Origin: a virus | Length of the DNA: 44,054 nt | Reading direction: 5' to 3' (one strand) | Virus record (IMG/VR): IMGVR_UViG_3300050821_008300 | Coordinates: 1-44,054 of that record | Part shown: positions 8,498 through 16,640 of the stretch, piece by piece | Position numbering within the stretch: the first letter of the stretch is position 1 | Layout of the letters: each line of letters starts with the position of its first letter | Notes under the pieces: model-generated | What the model was told of the DNA's origin: nothing | Databases searched by the model: none | The model's input: the letters and a program-made list of their open reading frames with translations, nothing else | Position numbers and translations under genes: made by a program

Positions 8498-8706
8498 TGT
8501 GACTTTCTACCGATCCCGAAAATTACCGACTGCATCCACTTGTAAATCAGGCTAACCCGTTCTTCGATCACTGCTAGCCGCTCATCGTTCTTTTTGTGCA
8601 TCTCTTCTTGCCTACGCTTTGACGCCGACGAGTGCCACCAGATTGCGAGCAGCACGGATACTAACTCTATGCCTTCGCGAAACCACTGAAACGCTTTGTC
8701 GTCCAT
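8494..8706 (-). CDS. Small membrane/coiled-coil protein
   Basis: 70 residues: a short N-terminal helix, one hydrophobic stretch (about 15-24, LVSVLLAIWW), then a charged heptad-like helix RRQEEMHKKNDERLAVIEERVSL (residues about 31-53). This layout is like haemolysin-XhlA-type phage membrane proteins, but it could also be a virion linker. The start abuts the upstream stop and the stop overlaps the next ATG. Confidence 0.65.
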   Translation of the reverse strand: MDDKAFQWFREGIELVSVLLAIWWHSSASKRRQEEMHKKNDERLAVIEERVSLIYKWMQSVIFGIGRKSQ

Positions 8707-9369
8707 TCACTCGTTACCGCCCGTCAGTGCGCTGGCTCCAATTATGAGCAGCAGAAGACCCCACAGAAGTGGGGCTGAAAGACCATTGCCAGGTACCGGA
8801 GTCGGATACGTCGGACGTTGCGCGCAATTCGCTGAGCCGGCCGATGTCACTGTGGTTGACGGCTGCCCCGCTCCCGGACTCGATCCGCCTGGAGTTCCTG
8901 CGCCTTGGCCAAGCGCCGCGGGAGAAACGCCGGCAGTACTCGACGGAATCGGCGCGGGGCTACTTGATCCAACCGAATTCACGTTGGTTGAAGCCGGAGC
9001 CGCGGGCGCGCCTGGTGTTGACGGTAGCGCGATCGTCCCGTCTGCCTGGACTATCGGCTGTCCTGTGCCACCGCCCGGAACCCGTATACGCCGGCCGTAC
9101 AATTTCTCACCACCACCGCCCGGTAACACTGCTGTCGAGCAAGCCGGGGAGTTTGCAAAGTTGGGCGTTGTAGTGCGTGGTGTCGTACCCGGAGGATTGC
9201 CGATTCCGATTCCACCCAACTGCTGAACCAGATTGCTCAAAATCGCGTTCCCTGACGTGAACTTGCTTCCGACACGCATCACGCGGTTGTACTGCGCGGT
9301 CACTTGTGCCTGAGTCAGCGGGGTTGCGCTGTTCGGATGACTACAGGCCATGTCAGAAGTTACGTACAT
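8707..9369 (-). CDS. Tail-anchored Pro/Ser/Thr-rich virion protein
   Basis: 220 residues from MYVTSDMACSHPNSAT; the ATG at 9369 has a strong GGAGAGGTA leader and overlaps the TAA of an upstream micro-ORF. The middle (about 90-190) is a disordered Pro/Ala/Ser/Thr/Gly linker. The C-terminus SAPLLWGLLLLIIGASALTGG is a single membrane anchor resembling the anchors of the genes at 15112-20600. The longer reading frame runs through two hairpins and is unlikely. Probably a membrane-anchored virion or surface spike protein; function unknown. Confidence 0.7.
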   Translation of the reverse strand: MYVTSDMACSHPNSATPLTQAQVTAQYNRVMRVGSKFTSGNAILSNLVQQLGGIGIGNPPGTTPRTTTPNFANSPACSTAVLPGGGGEKLYGRRIRVPGGGTGQPIVQADGTIALPSTPGAPAAPASTNVNSVGSSSPAPIPSSTAGVSPAALGQGAGTPGGSSPGAGQPSTTVTSAGSANCAQRPTYPTPVPGNGLSAPLLWGLLLLIIGASALTGGNE

Positions 9370-9446
9370 TACCTCTCCATTTTCCGTTTCGCGCTGAACT
9401 GGGGTTTCAGCGCGCTGAAGCTTTCTCGATACCTCGGTAGTCTCAT
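9369..9446 (-). CDS. 25-residue micro-ORF bracketed by B and A hairpins
   Basis: MRLPRYRESFSALKPQFSAKRKMER. On the coding strand it is preceded by the B hairpin at 9459-9481 plus GGAGAAAGATCGATG, contains the A hairpin at 9391-9413 in its second half, and ends in TAATG, overlapping the next gene. This is the smallest case of the B-gene-A arrangement. The peptide itself is basic with no recognisable domain; it may be a translational-coupling leader and not a functional protein. Confidence 0.5.
   Translation of the reverse strand: MRLPRYRESFSALKPQFSAKRKMER
9391..9413 (-). repeat. Hairpin, A form on coding strand (variant loop)
   Basis: Stem GCGCTGAA, plus-strand loop CTGGGGT (one change). Within the 3' half of the 25-residue ORF, just before the 8707 gene's ribosome site. 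Confidence 0.8.
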
Positions 9447-9458
9447 CGATCTTTCTCC

Positions 9459-9481
9459 GCGCTGCAACTCCAGTGCAGCGC
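9459..9481 (-). repeat. Hairpin, B form on coding strand
   Basis: Stem GCGCTGCA, plus-strand loop ACTCCAG. On the minus strand it is followed by GGAGAAAGATCGATG, the start of the micro-ORF. Confidence 0.85.
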
Positions 9482-9584
9482 AAGACGAATATTTAAGCAA
9501 GGGCTGATGAGGTCCGCGAAGAATCCACCAGCCCCGCCCGGTCGTTGCTTTCGGTATAAGAAGCACGCAACCGTTGATACAGTG

Positions 9585-10451
9585 TTACTGGACCGACCGA
9601 TCTGTCAAGCCATCCAAGACAACGCGTAGGAAGGCAGACTGCCCGCCCGTAGTCCCTTGAGTGCCCGACGTCGATCCGCCGACGTAGTTACCCGCGGTCG
9701 AACCGGTTCCAATGGTCGGGGCCACGATGCCACCGCCGCCGAAGTTCAGCACCATTGAAAACTGCTGAAGGGGAGCGATGTACTTCGCCCAGTCCTGATA
9801 ACGTCTGGAGAACTGAGGCGCCGGAAGAGCGAGCGTGTAGCAAGACTCACCCGAATTCTGGGTTACGCCCGTCACGCCGCCGCCCGAAGGAAATTCAATG
9901 AGCGAGCCTTCGTGGAAAATCTTGTCGTCAATGCGAAACTCCATGTAGGCCGTGTTGACGATCGCGTCAATGTCAGGCTTCAAGAAGTTGGGCGAGAACT
10001 GAAACTCGATCGCGAGTAGCAGGAGGCAACGGGGAGGCGGAAGGCCATTCGAAGCGGATCGCGTGAGGTTGGTTTGCAGTTTCGACTTAGCGACTCCGTT
10101 AGTCGGGCCGCCCACTGCGCCCTGCGTGTTTACCGCGCCGATCTGATTCTGGAAGACTTGAATCTGACTCGGCACGGCCGCTGCGTTTGCGAAATAGATC
10201 GTGTCCCAATATTGCCAGGGGCCACGGTCTACCCAATTTTGCATAATCGCGTTTGTGTTACGCGCTTGCGCGGCTTCGGATGCGCTCATGATTTGGGGAG
10301 CCCCACCCGAATAAGCCATCCCGATCATGCCGAGCGCGCCGATAGCTTCAATCAGCGCTACTGCGGGTCGGGGGGAGTAAGCAACGTAAGCCACAGCGCA
10401 CAAAAGCGCGAGCGGGACTAACGCCGCTAGAAAAAGTTTGCGTGGAATCAT
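9585..10451 (-). CDS. Candidate major virion protein with N-terminal membrane segment
   Basis: 288 residues. An N-terminal hydrophobic segment (about 6-25) is followed by a second weaker one (about 33-50), then a beta-rich body with FRIDDKIFHEGSLIEFPSG and FSMVLNFGGGG, and a Gly-rich C-terminal region. The ribosome site (AAGGAAAAGGAA before ATG) is among the strongest in the operon, and a 10-bp hairpin sits upstream, both fitting high expression. I do not recognise the family. Position and expression signals make it a candidate major capsid or membrane-associated virion protein; this is inference. Confidence 0.6.
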   Translation of the reverse strand: MIPRKLFLAALVPLALLCAVAYVAYSPRPAVALIEAIGALGMIGMAYSGGAPQIMSASEAAQARNTNAIMQNWVDRGPWQYWDTIYFANAAAVPSQIQVFQNQIGAVNTQGAVGGPTNGVAKSKLQTNLTRSASNGLPPPRCLLLLAIEFQFSPNFLKPDIDAIVNTAYMEFRIDDKIFHEGSLIEFPSGGGVTGVTQNSGESCYTLALPAPQFSRRYQDWAKYIAPLQQFSMVLNFGGGGIVAPTIGTGSTAGNYVGGSTSGTQGTTGGQSAFLRVVLDGLTDRSVQ

Positions 10452-10480
10452 TTCCTTTTCCTTCTTTCAAAAGATTTTGC

Positions 10481-10516
10481 CCAGCGGGAATTTGCGTGCG
10501 CGGCCCTTCCCGCTGG
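10481..10516 (-). promoter_or_regulatory. Intercistronic hairpin upstream of the 9585 gene
   Basis: A perfect 10-bp inverted repeat, CCAGCGGGAA and TTCCCGCTGG, encloses 16 nt in the 87-bp gap between two structural genes. No good T-run follows on either strand. On the minus-strand mRNA it would sit at the 5' side of the strongly ribosome-bound 9585 gene, so an mRNA-stabilising or processing hairpin is more likely than a terminator. Confidence 0.6.
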
Positions 10517-10538
10517 ATTACAGAGCCGCGCCCGCTGT

Positions 10539-11414
10539 TTAGTACAGTCCGCTCTTGCCGCCGTACAAGTCGCCCATACCCGAGGCAATGCCCGCCGAAG
10601 CCGGCATAGTCACCGCGGGAGGCGGGGTTACTGCCGACAAGAGACCTTGCGGCCATTGGATGTCAGCATTCTGGTACGGATTGACAAGCACCTGGGGAGT
10701 GAGCCACGCTTGCGCCTGGTAATCTCCCATGCCCAATCCGGACACATACGAACCGAACGGCGTGTAGTCGCTGATCAGCCGTAGGATGATCTCAACTGCG
10801 GTACCTGCGATAATGCCATTGGCTGCGTCTTTGTTGTGCATGACTTTTTCAGCCACGAACCACATTGCGCCGCCCGCGATCGCATTCGCCGCGTATCCGA
10901 CTACGCCCGTGTTGTTCGAACCCAACACCATTTGAGCGAGAAGCTTCGAGCCCACCGCGCCGACAATCACGAAAACTGCGTTGATCGCGATGGACGAGAT
11001 ACGGCCCATGCCTTCGCCGGGATTCCGACGACGGTAATTCATGCGCCGACGTCCAGTGTTGCGCCGACGATGATGAACGTAATTTCTCCGACGCCCAGTG
11101 TTTCGACGACGGTTAACGCGATGCCCACCGGAGCGGGCACGGCGTCTACGATGATGCTTCTTTGTAGCTGCCATCTTCCTCTTACCTCTGTTCTTTCTGC
11201 TTGCCGGTTGAGCAAACGTGTAACCAATGATCTCGCCGGAATTCCTTCTGCGTCTCGATCGATGGCGAGTGTTCGACCGCGAAGAGCTTGAACGCTTGCG
11301 CGTTCCGCGAAGCCGCGCTTTTTGCGCTGGCGTACCGAAGAAGCGGATTTGTTTTGCAGACATCTTCCGCCGTCCTCGGTTTGCGATGATTCTTTCCCGT
11401 GTGGTTTGGGCCAT
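10539..11414 (-). CDS. Arg-rich membrane virion protein
   Basis: 291 residues. Residues 1-130 are extremely basic (runs such as RHRSRRRRNSGE, RRNTGRRRNYVHHRRR). The rest has two to three membrane-compatible helices (AINAVFVIVGAVGSKLLAQM, AANAIAGGAMWFVAEK, IIAGTAVEIILRLI) and ends GMGDLYGGKSGLY. Motif AKQIRFFGT near residue 20 and an internal MAATKKHHRRRR look like the beginnings of two separate proteins, so this may be a fusion. The basic domain could bind packaged DNA while the helices span a virion membrane; inferred. Confidence 0.7.
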   Translation of the reverse strand: MAQTTRERIIANRGRRKMSAKQIRFFGTPAQKARLRGTRKRSSSSRSNTRHRSRRRRNSGEIIGYTFAQPASRKNRGKRKMAATKKHHRRRRARSGGHRVNRRRNTGRRRNYVHHRRRNTGRRRMNYRRRNPGEGMGRISSIAINAVFVIVGAVGSKLLAQMVLGSNNTGVVGYAANAIAGGAMWFVAEKVMHNKDAANGIIAGTAVEIILRLISDYTPFGSYVSGLGMGDYQAQAWLTPQVLVNPYQNADIQWPQGLLSAVTPPPAVTMPASAGIASGMGDLYGGKSGLY

Positions 11415-11431
11415 GTTTTACCTTGCTTCCG

Positions 11432-11908
11432 CTAAACCCTTGGCCGCTGATTTGTCGGAGGCCGCCACACGCACACGTTGAATGTGCCACCAGTGCCCGA
11501 CGTTGAAGCTTTACCGATCGTCATAGCATTGGCCGTATTTGAAAACGTGTACTGCGGTAACGTGGTTCCACCCGAAACCTGGTTGATGATCGCGAACGGA
11601 TAGAGCGCCGCAAGTTCTCCAGCATCCAGGCCAAAATTATGCGTGATGACAATTGAAGCGTCTGTATCCGCCGAATTCACCTGGGCCGTGATTAACCCAA
11701 GCCCATACACTTGCTGAGCCGTGGGCGCGCTAGTCCCCGACACAGGTACCTGATACGTTACCGTCACGGTTCCGAACAGTAAACTTGCGAATCCGAGAAA
11801 CGCCGCTACTTGCCGAATTGAATGCTGATCGTGAACAACTAAGGCGACACTGAAGAACGCGAGCACTAACAATGCCGCCAGAAAACCAATGAGATGTTTT
11901 GTCTTCAT
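11432..11908 (-). CDS. Membrane-anchored structural protein
   Basis: 158 residues from MKTKHLIGFLAALLVLAFF; the ATG at 11908 has GGGAGAAGGT immediately upstream. Two hydrophobic helices (about 5-24 and 36-52) precede a beta-domain with VTVTYQVPVSG, DASIVITHNFGLDA and a final GGTFNVCVWRPP. The pattern is common in phage hypothetical proteins near tail genes. Follows the glycosyltransferase gene by 34 bp. Function unknown. Confidence 0.65.
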   Translation of the reverse strand: MKTKHLIGFLAALLVLAFFSVALVVHDQHSIRQVAAFLGFASLLFGTVTVTYQVPVSGTSAPTAQQVYGLGLITAQVNSADTDASIVITHNFGLDAGELAALYPFAIINQVSGGTTLPQYTFSNTANAMTIGKASTSGTGGTFNVCVWRPPTNQRPRV

Positions 11909-11942
11909 ACCTTCTCCCTTTAGCCCGGTTAACCGGGGCATT

Positions 11943-13316
11943 CTACGCAACTGAAACTGCCTTGACTCTCTCCCGCGGCTCCAAGTTCTGCACCTTTCGA
12001 TGAGGAACATATACCGCCTTGTCAACCATGAATCTGCACCCCACCGCCTTCGCTCTGCGGCAAAACGCGAGATCTTCCGGAACGAAGCCGTACGGAAATG
12101 TTTCATCCGCGATCGGCGCAAATGCGTGACGGCCGGCTTTTTTCAAAGTCTCGCCACGCATCAGAAAGCACGGGAAGCCCGTAAAATCGATCTCGCGCTG
12201 ATTCGGCCCGTTCTTCAATTCCGCTTCCGTCAAGTAGTGCCGCTGGCCGTCCATGTAGACGCCACATGAAATATTCAACGGCCCGTCTTCTTGTCCCCAA
12301 TAGCACCAACCCGCAACGCCGTCGATCTCGGGGAATTCTTTGAGCACTGCAAAGAGCCGCGCGAAGTCGATCGGCGCGACGAGGTTGTCATGGTCGATCC
12401 ACAACACCAGATCCGGCAGAGGATCAATCTGCATTACCTGGTGAGCCATGCCTTCCCGGATAATGTGCGGATTCGGCGCCCAGCCGGGTATTGGAAACAC
12501 GTTCGCTTCGTTCGCAATGTAGTGCGAAAGGGCAAGAGTGTTTGCGAGGTAATCCGGGCCGAAATTGGTTCCTGGTAGACACATCGCGATAGAGTAGCCC
12601 CGCGGAGGCGTGTACTCTTTCGCGAATCCGAGATGATGCAGCCGCCGCCGATAAATTTCTTCACCGATTTCAAAGGCTTCGCGCCTGTGTTGATGCTTGT
12701 GGGTCGCGTCCATCTCACCGTGTCCGTAGAGTGGGTGACGATGTTCGCAGAACAAGTGCCGGGCATCGATCACAACACCGTCACGCCGCGCGACAATCGT
12801 GAATTCATTGTCCGCGTACATGCCGAGATATTCCGGCCAGAACAGATAACCGAACTTTTTGTAGTACGCACGCGTGAGAAGTGAGAACGTAAGTAGTCCG
12901 TGGTTTCCGCCCGTGTCCACTTCTAAGACGTGCTCGCCGTCGAGATCCGGAATCATCTTTAGGAATTCCGTATCCCAGTGAGGGCAGGGAAACCAGTCAT
13001 CCGCAAGCGTGATCAGAAACTTTCCTGTCGATAGCTCTGCGGATTTGTTCCAGCCATCTACCGCGCACTTACGACCGCGATTCACGCCAAACTTTGTATC
13101 CGCGAAGATCGGCGCCGCGGAGATCGGTTCATCAGTCACTAGAACGTGTTCGATGTCGCCGGGGTTGTCCGCTGCGTCGTGCCAGGCTTGCGCCGCGGCC
13201 CTCCAACCGTTAGGGAGCCGCGCTGTCGTGTGGCATAGGCTGAACGTCGGGCGTACGCCAGGATGCCCAATACCTTTAGCTCCGCGAATTAAAGACATAA
13301 ATCGATCTCTGTTCAC
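11943..13316 (-). CDS. Two-domain GT-A glycosyltransferase-like protein
   Basis: 457 residues from a GTG that overlaps the upstream stop (GTGA). Domain 1 (about 20-230) is GT2-like: FSLCHTTARLPNGW, NKSAELSTGKFLITLADDWFP (a DxD-like ADDW). Domain 2 (about 240-450) repeats the layout: SIAMCLPGTNFGPDYLANTL, DLVLWIDHDNLVAP (DHDN acting as DxD), DGVAGWCYWG and DFTGFPCFLMRGETL. Two metal-binding motifs argue for two active sites. Within a structural operon it probably glycosylates virion proteins or modifies a host surface polymer. Acceptor unknown. Confidence 0.8.
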   Translation of the reverse strand: MNRDRFMSLIRGAKGIGHPGVRPTFSLCHTTARLPNGWRAAAQAWHDAADNPGDIEHVLVTDEPISAAPIFADTKFGVNRGRKCAVDGWNKSAELSTGKFLITLADDWFPCPHWDTEFLKMIPDLDGEHVLEVDTGGNHGLLTFSLLTRAYYKKFGYLFWPEYLGMYADNEFTIVARRDGVVIDARHLFCEHRHPLYGHGEMDATHKHQHRREAFEIGEEIYRRRLHHLGFAKEYTPPRGYSIAMCLPGTNFGPDYLANTLALSHYIANEANVFPIPGWAPNPHIIREGMAHQVMQIDPLPDLVLWIDHDNLVAPIDFARLFAVLKEFPEIDGVAGWCYWGQEDGPLNISCGVYMDGQRHYLTEAELKNGPNQREIDFTGFPCFLMRGETLKKAGRHAFAPIADETFPYGFVPEDLAFCRRAKAVGCRFMVDKAVYVPHRKVQNLEPRERVKAVSVA

Positions 13317-13444
13317 CGTTTCACCATCACGGTAAGCCGTCCGTTTTTGCGGACTACTTTTACCGCCTTCGCTTTCATCCAGCGCCCGGTCTTACCTTTT
13401 CGAGTTGCCGGGTTCTTCTTTTTTGCTCTGCGCTTTTTCGCCAT
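13313..13444 (-). CDS. Small highly basic protein
   Basis: 43 residues starting MAKKRRAKKKNPATRKGK; 20 of them are Lys or Arg. The ATG is 6 bp after the stop of the upstream basic protein, and its TGA overlaps the GTG of the glycosyltransferase. The composition suggests nucleic-acid binding, perhaps condensing packaged DNA with the basic proteins at 13450 and 10539. No family recognised. Confidence 0.65.
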   Translation of the reverse strand: MAKKRRAKKKNPATRKGKTGRWMKAKAVKVVRKNGRLTVMVKR

Positions 13445-13449
13445 GTCGT

Positions 13450-14865
13450 TTATTGATCGATCCCCTCGTCTGGAATGGTGTAGCCGCCACCCGCGAATTC
13501 GAGCAGTTCATTCGGGACGTCGTAAATCATAGTGGGCTTGATGCGCCCGAACTTGTGGTGATAGACCGCTGTGCCGCCGTCTTCCGGTCGCAAGTGATCT
13601 TTCGTGGTGAAGTACCACACGTCCGTAACTTCTCCGAGCACTTCCTTTTCGTGGGCCGTCTTGATGCCGAAGTCCTTTAGGCTCACGGATTGATCACCCC
13701 CCTCGATGTAGAGCTGGGTTGCCGCTTCGTTCATTGACAAAATGGGATACGGCTTCGAGAATTTCACGGTCACTTTCCAGTGGCCGTTTTTAGATTTGAT
13801 TCGAAGCTTGCGAAGATCCCCGATTCCCGCTAGCACGTCGTGAGTGTGGAGCGTGGTCCGCACCTTCACGAGTCTTTCGCTGGGCCGTCCGTGAAACGAT
13901 TGATAACGCTCTTCTGCCGCTGGTACGGGGTTCGCCGGATTGCTTTTCACGCCTGGATGCTTACGGAACTGTTTTGGAATCCGCTTTACCTTATCGCCGC
14001 CAGAGTGCCGCCGCAAAACCATTTCGTCGTAGAGGCCCGCGCCTTTCATGCGCTTCTTGGATTTCCGGAAACTGTAGTCGCCTGCGTTCGCTTTTTTAGC
14101 TTCGCGCTTCCGGGCCGTCTTCAGTGCTTTGTCAATTGCTTCGACGTCACGTCGCCCGCGATCTCTCACAAGCCAGTCGTCATCGTATGCACGTGCATTC
14201 GCATACGCCCGCATCGTTTCGAGTTCTCTAACGGACTTGCCACGATAACCACTACTCGGGTTTTTGTGTCGGAATCCGCGGGCGATCTTCTCGCGTTCCT
14301 TCTCGATCGAGCCGAGTACATTGGGCGTCAACGTCGCGGTAAAGATGTCCAATGGTAGAAGCGGATTCCACTTTTCAGCAGGGTTGCTTCGCATGGATTT
14401 AAGCCAAGCCGCATCTGCCTTTTTCTTCGCTTCGCCCAACTTCTTGATTTTGGCAGTTTGGGAGTAGCTGTAACGCATGTCTCCCGCTCTGCCACCGTAC
14501 TCTTTTTCTAGGGCACGTTGATAACGCTCATCCGCCGCCTGTGCTTTTTTGTACAGGCGAAAGTCAGGAGCATTTTTTCGGGAAGCTGTGCAGATTGCGA
14601 ATGCGTTTCCGGCCCGCCCCGCTTTCGCGAGCGACCGCTTTACGTCTGCCACGCATCGGTCAAACTTCGCCGGGTTCTTTCGCTTCACCGCAGTCAGCTT
14701 GATAGCACTGCTAGTATTGCGGGAACTGCGGAATTGTCTCAGGGCATCCGCTTTACTGGTGGCGTATATGTTGCCGATGGACTGCCCTTGCCAACGGATA
14801 TCGTAATCATGCTTCGCTTTTGGTTGGCGCATTCGTGGTGAACCGAACGATGTATTTCTACGCAT
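13450..14865 (-). CDS. Large basic structural protein
   Basis: 471 residues starting MRRNTSFGSPRMRQ. The N-terminal quarter has NPAKFDRCVADVKRSLAKAG then NAFAICTASRKN, a small motif I associate with basic internal proteins of uncultured phages. Residues about 100-300 are charged helices (KIKKLGEAKKKADAAW, KALKTARKREAKKA). The C-terminal 150 residues are more globular (HWKVTVKFSKPYPILSM, VWYFTTKDHLRPEDGG). The start overlaps the upstream stop by 8 nt with GGTGG before it. Likely an internal DNA-associated or scaffold protein; inferred. Confidence 0.7.
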   Translation of the reverse strand: MRRNTSFGSPRMRQPKAKHDYDIRWQGQSIGNIYATSKADALRQFRSSRNTSSAIKLTAVKRKNPAKFDRCVADVKRSLAKAGRAGNAFAICTASRKNAPDFRLYKKAQAADERYQRALEKEYGGRAGDMRYSYSQTAKIKKLGEAKKKADAAWLKSMRSNPAEKWNPLLPLDIFTATLTPNVLGSIEKEREKIARGFRHKNPSSGYRGKSVRELETMRAYANARAYDDDWLVRDRGRRDVEAIDKALKTARKREAKKANAGDYSFRKSKKRMKGAGLYDEMVLRRHSGGDKVKRIPKQFRKHPGVKSNPANPVPAAEERYQSFHGRPSERLVKVRTTLHTHDVLAGIGDLRKLRIKSKNGHWKVTVKFSKPYPILSMNEAATQLYIEGGDQSVSLKDFGIKTAHEKEVLGEVTDVWYFTTKDHLRPEDGGTAVYHHKFGRIKPTMIYDVPNELLEFAGGGYTIPDEGIDQ

Positions 14866-15115
14866 GTTTCGCCACCAGCGCCGCAATTGCAGCTCCCAAT
14901 GCAAACTCGATTACTTCGCCGCCAGTCCGCTCCCACGAGACGCCTTGACCCACCTGAGAAAGTTGGTAGCCCACAAATACCATTGCAATTGCTAAGCCCC
15001 ACGCAGGAGGAACGTAACCGGCCAGGAATCCAATGCCGACATGCGCGGCCGATCCCTCGTCCGTGAAAACTACCGGAAGCGCCGGTACTCCCATCGTTGT
15101 GAGGTTTAGAGTCAT
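14858..15115 (-). CDS. Small two-helix membrane protein
   Basis: 85 residues; the ATG at 15115 forms ATGA with the upstream stop. It contains two or three hydrophobic helices (HVGIGFLAGYVPPAWGLAIAM, FVGYQLSQVG, VIEFALGAAIAALVAKHA). Holin-like or virion membrane protein; it lacks the RGLGQ motif of the next genes. Confidence 0.65.
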   Translation of the reverse strand: MTLNLTTMGVPALPVVFTDEGSAAHVGIGFLAGYVPPAWGLAIAMVFVGYQLSQVGQGVSWERTGGEVIEFALGAAIAALVAKHA

Positions 15116-15456
15116 CGCCTTTTGTCGCTCAACCCACTCATCAAACCAATCGCCCCGATCCCCGCCGCAAGTCCAATCCAGACTGGGAAGGTGAAACCAA
15201 AAACCGTAACGCTGTTCGTCAGGAAGGACAGATCGACTTGGCCGATTCCTTTTTGACACCCACAACCGCAATCACCAGCGCATCCGAGCCCTGGATTACT
15301 CAGCGCCCGCGTTGTCATGCCCATGTAGCGAGCATTCGCGTAATCAGCCGTCACACCATGCGGGCCACGATACGGTGAGGCGAATCGATACGGAGGCGGG
15401 TAATATTCCCAGCCCCACGGCGTTGACGTACGGTTGTAGTCTCCGAGTCCCCTCAT
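15112..15456 (-). CDS. Tail-anchored protein of the RGLGQ family
   Basis: 114 residues beginning MRGLGDYNRTSTPWG, with a Tyr/Pro-rich stretch, a Cys/Gly cluster (GCAGDCGCGCQ), then anchor VFGFTFPVWIGLAAGIGAIGL and a basic end (SDKRR). The anchor has the family signature F-G-x3-P-x-W-[IL]-G. ATGA overlaps on both sides. Likely one of a set of membrane-inserted virion proteins; the Cys cluster could form disulfides or bind metal. Confidence 0.7.
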   Translation of the reverse strand: MRGLGDYNRTSTPWGWEYYPPPYRFASPYRGPHGVTADYANARYMGMTTRALSNPGLGCAGDCGCGCQKGIGQVDLSFLTNSVTVFGFTFPVWIGLAAGIGAIGLMSGLSDKRR

Positions 15457-15872
15457 ATGCTCTCCAATTGACTCATTAGGGATTGGCGCTGTTGACTTCG
15501 CCGCCGCCGTTTTCTGACCGCGCGCTTTACTGATCTGCCCGTCGAAAAAACTCCCTGTACAAGATTCCACGCAAGGAACCCAACCGCGGCAATAACAACC
15601 CACTCACCCACGCCCCACGTTGAAAAGTCGGTCGATGAAAACAGATTGCTAAAAGCGGTGAGTGGATTCGGAATCGAGATCCCGGTTACGGCATCGGTCG
15701 AAGTCGAGTCTTGACCCATCCCGCGTGAACCCCATTGCTGCGGTGAAAGCTTCATGCCCGATGCAGCGAAATCAGCGGGACTCCACGTCTCATCCATCGG
15801 CTTGACTCGCGCATTCAACGCGCCGCACTGTGGCAGCGGAGCTTTCGGGCGAGTGTATTGAACGTAGCTCAA
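15453..15872 (-). CDS. Tail-anchored protein of the RGLGQ family (variant)
   Basis: 139 residues. SRGMGQDSTSTD near residue 50 is the family motif. The anchor FSTWGVGEWVVIAAVGFLAW is followed by a strongly basic tail (VKRAVRKRRRRSQQR), which makes the topology N-out/C-in likely. ATGA overlaps at both ends. It differs from its neighbours by placing the motif 50 residues in and by the long basic tail, which could touch nucleic acid inside a virion. Confidence 0.65.
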   Translation of the reverse strand: MSYVQYTRPKAPLPQCGALNARVKPMDETWSPADFAASGMKLSPQQWGSRGMGQDSTSTDAVTGISIPNPLTAFSNLFSSTDFSTWGVGEWVVIAAVGFLAWNLVQGVFSTGRSVKRAVRKRRRRSQQRQSLMSQLESI

Positions 15873-16351
15873 TGCCGCCCTCCCAAGAGAACTGCACCAC
15901 CGAGAACAATCAACCCGATCAGTAGCCAGGGGATTTGCGGAACTGGATTGTTAGGGTCCGTCACGTCTACCGGAAAGAGCGCTTGAACTGCCGCGGGACC
16001 AATCAGCGCTGAAAGCGTGGGCCAGTTTGCCGCCGCGATTTGTTGCTGGTAGTTTGCCGGGTTCGCCGCTGCATCCGCCGCCACAGCCGCATTGCCCGCC
16101 GCGATCGCTGCTAACTGCGCCGCCGTGGGAGCTGAAGTAGTCGCAAGCTCCGCGGTCTGCGAAGCTGTGATTTGTGCTGGCGTCGGGATCGCGCATGTCG
16201 CCGGGCTGAACGTCTGACCGATCGAAGATCCGCAATACCAGTCCATCACTGAGCTTCCGCCAAGATAACGGCCGCTCGCGTCATATTGAGCGATGCCAGT
16301 TCCGGCCGGCCCAAGCGTAGCTGTAGCGAACTGTCCCACTCCGCGCCGCAT
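15869..16351 (-). CDS. Tail-anchored protein of the RGLGQ family
   Basis: 160 residues from MRRGVGQFATATLGP; the ATG at 16351 was chosen because AGAGGA lies 7 nt upstream. A Thr/Ala-rich helical middle (TAAQLAAIAAGNAAVAADA) leads to VPQIPWLLIGLIVLGGAVLLGG, a clear anchor with the IPWLLIG signature. Two Cys (about 35 and 50) could pair. Coupled to the next gene by ATGA. Probably virion membrane protein. Confidence 0.7.
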   Translation of the reverse strand: MRRGVGQFATATLGPAGTGIAQYDASGRYLGGSSVMDWYCGSSIGQTFSPATCAIPTPAQITASQTAELATTSAPTAAQLAAIAAGNAAVAADAAANPANYQQQIAAANWPTLSALIGPAAVQALFPVDVTDPNNPVPQIPWLLIGLIVLGGAVLLGGRH

Positions 16352-16377
16352 CCGCATTCCTCTGGTGAGGTAAGGCA

Positions 16378-16620
16378 CTATCCGCGCTTCCTCCCCGCTA
16401 AGCCCAGCTCGCGCGCAATATCTTTTCCTGTGATTGGCTTCGATGGGATCGTCCCTTGAATCACGGTCTCTACTAATTCTCCGAGCCCTGCGTTCCAAAC
16501 TTCCTTCAGACCGATCTCGTTTGCAAAGTGTTCCGCGCCACGATAGGCCGCTACGTCCATGCGTCCGCGTGGGTCTGCGTCTTTTAGTCGTTCTACTGGA
16601 GCAGGAGGATTTTTTTTCAT
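16378..16620 (-). CDS. Small soluble protein, unknown
   Basis: 80 residues from MKKNPPAPVERLKDAD; GGAG lies 5 nt before this ATG. An alternative GTG at 16644 would overlap the upstream stop and add 8 residues. The protein is charged and helical (HFANEIGLKEVWNAGLGELVET) with no membrane segment, unlike its neighbours. Possibly an assembly partner of the tail-anchored set. Confidence 0.6.
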   Translation of the reverse strand: MKKNPPAPVERLKDADPRGRMDVAAYRGAEHFANEIGLKEVWNAGLGELVETVIQGTIPSKPITGKDIARELGLAGRKRG

Positions 16621-16640
16621 GCGTACTCCAGTTTTTGGCG

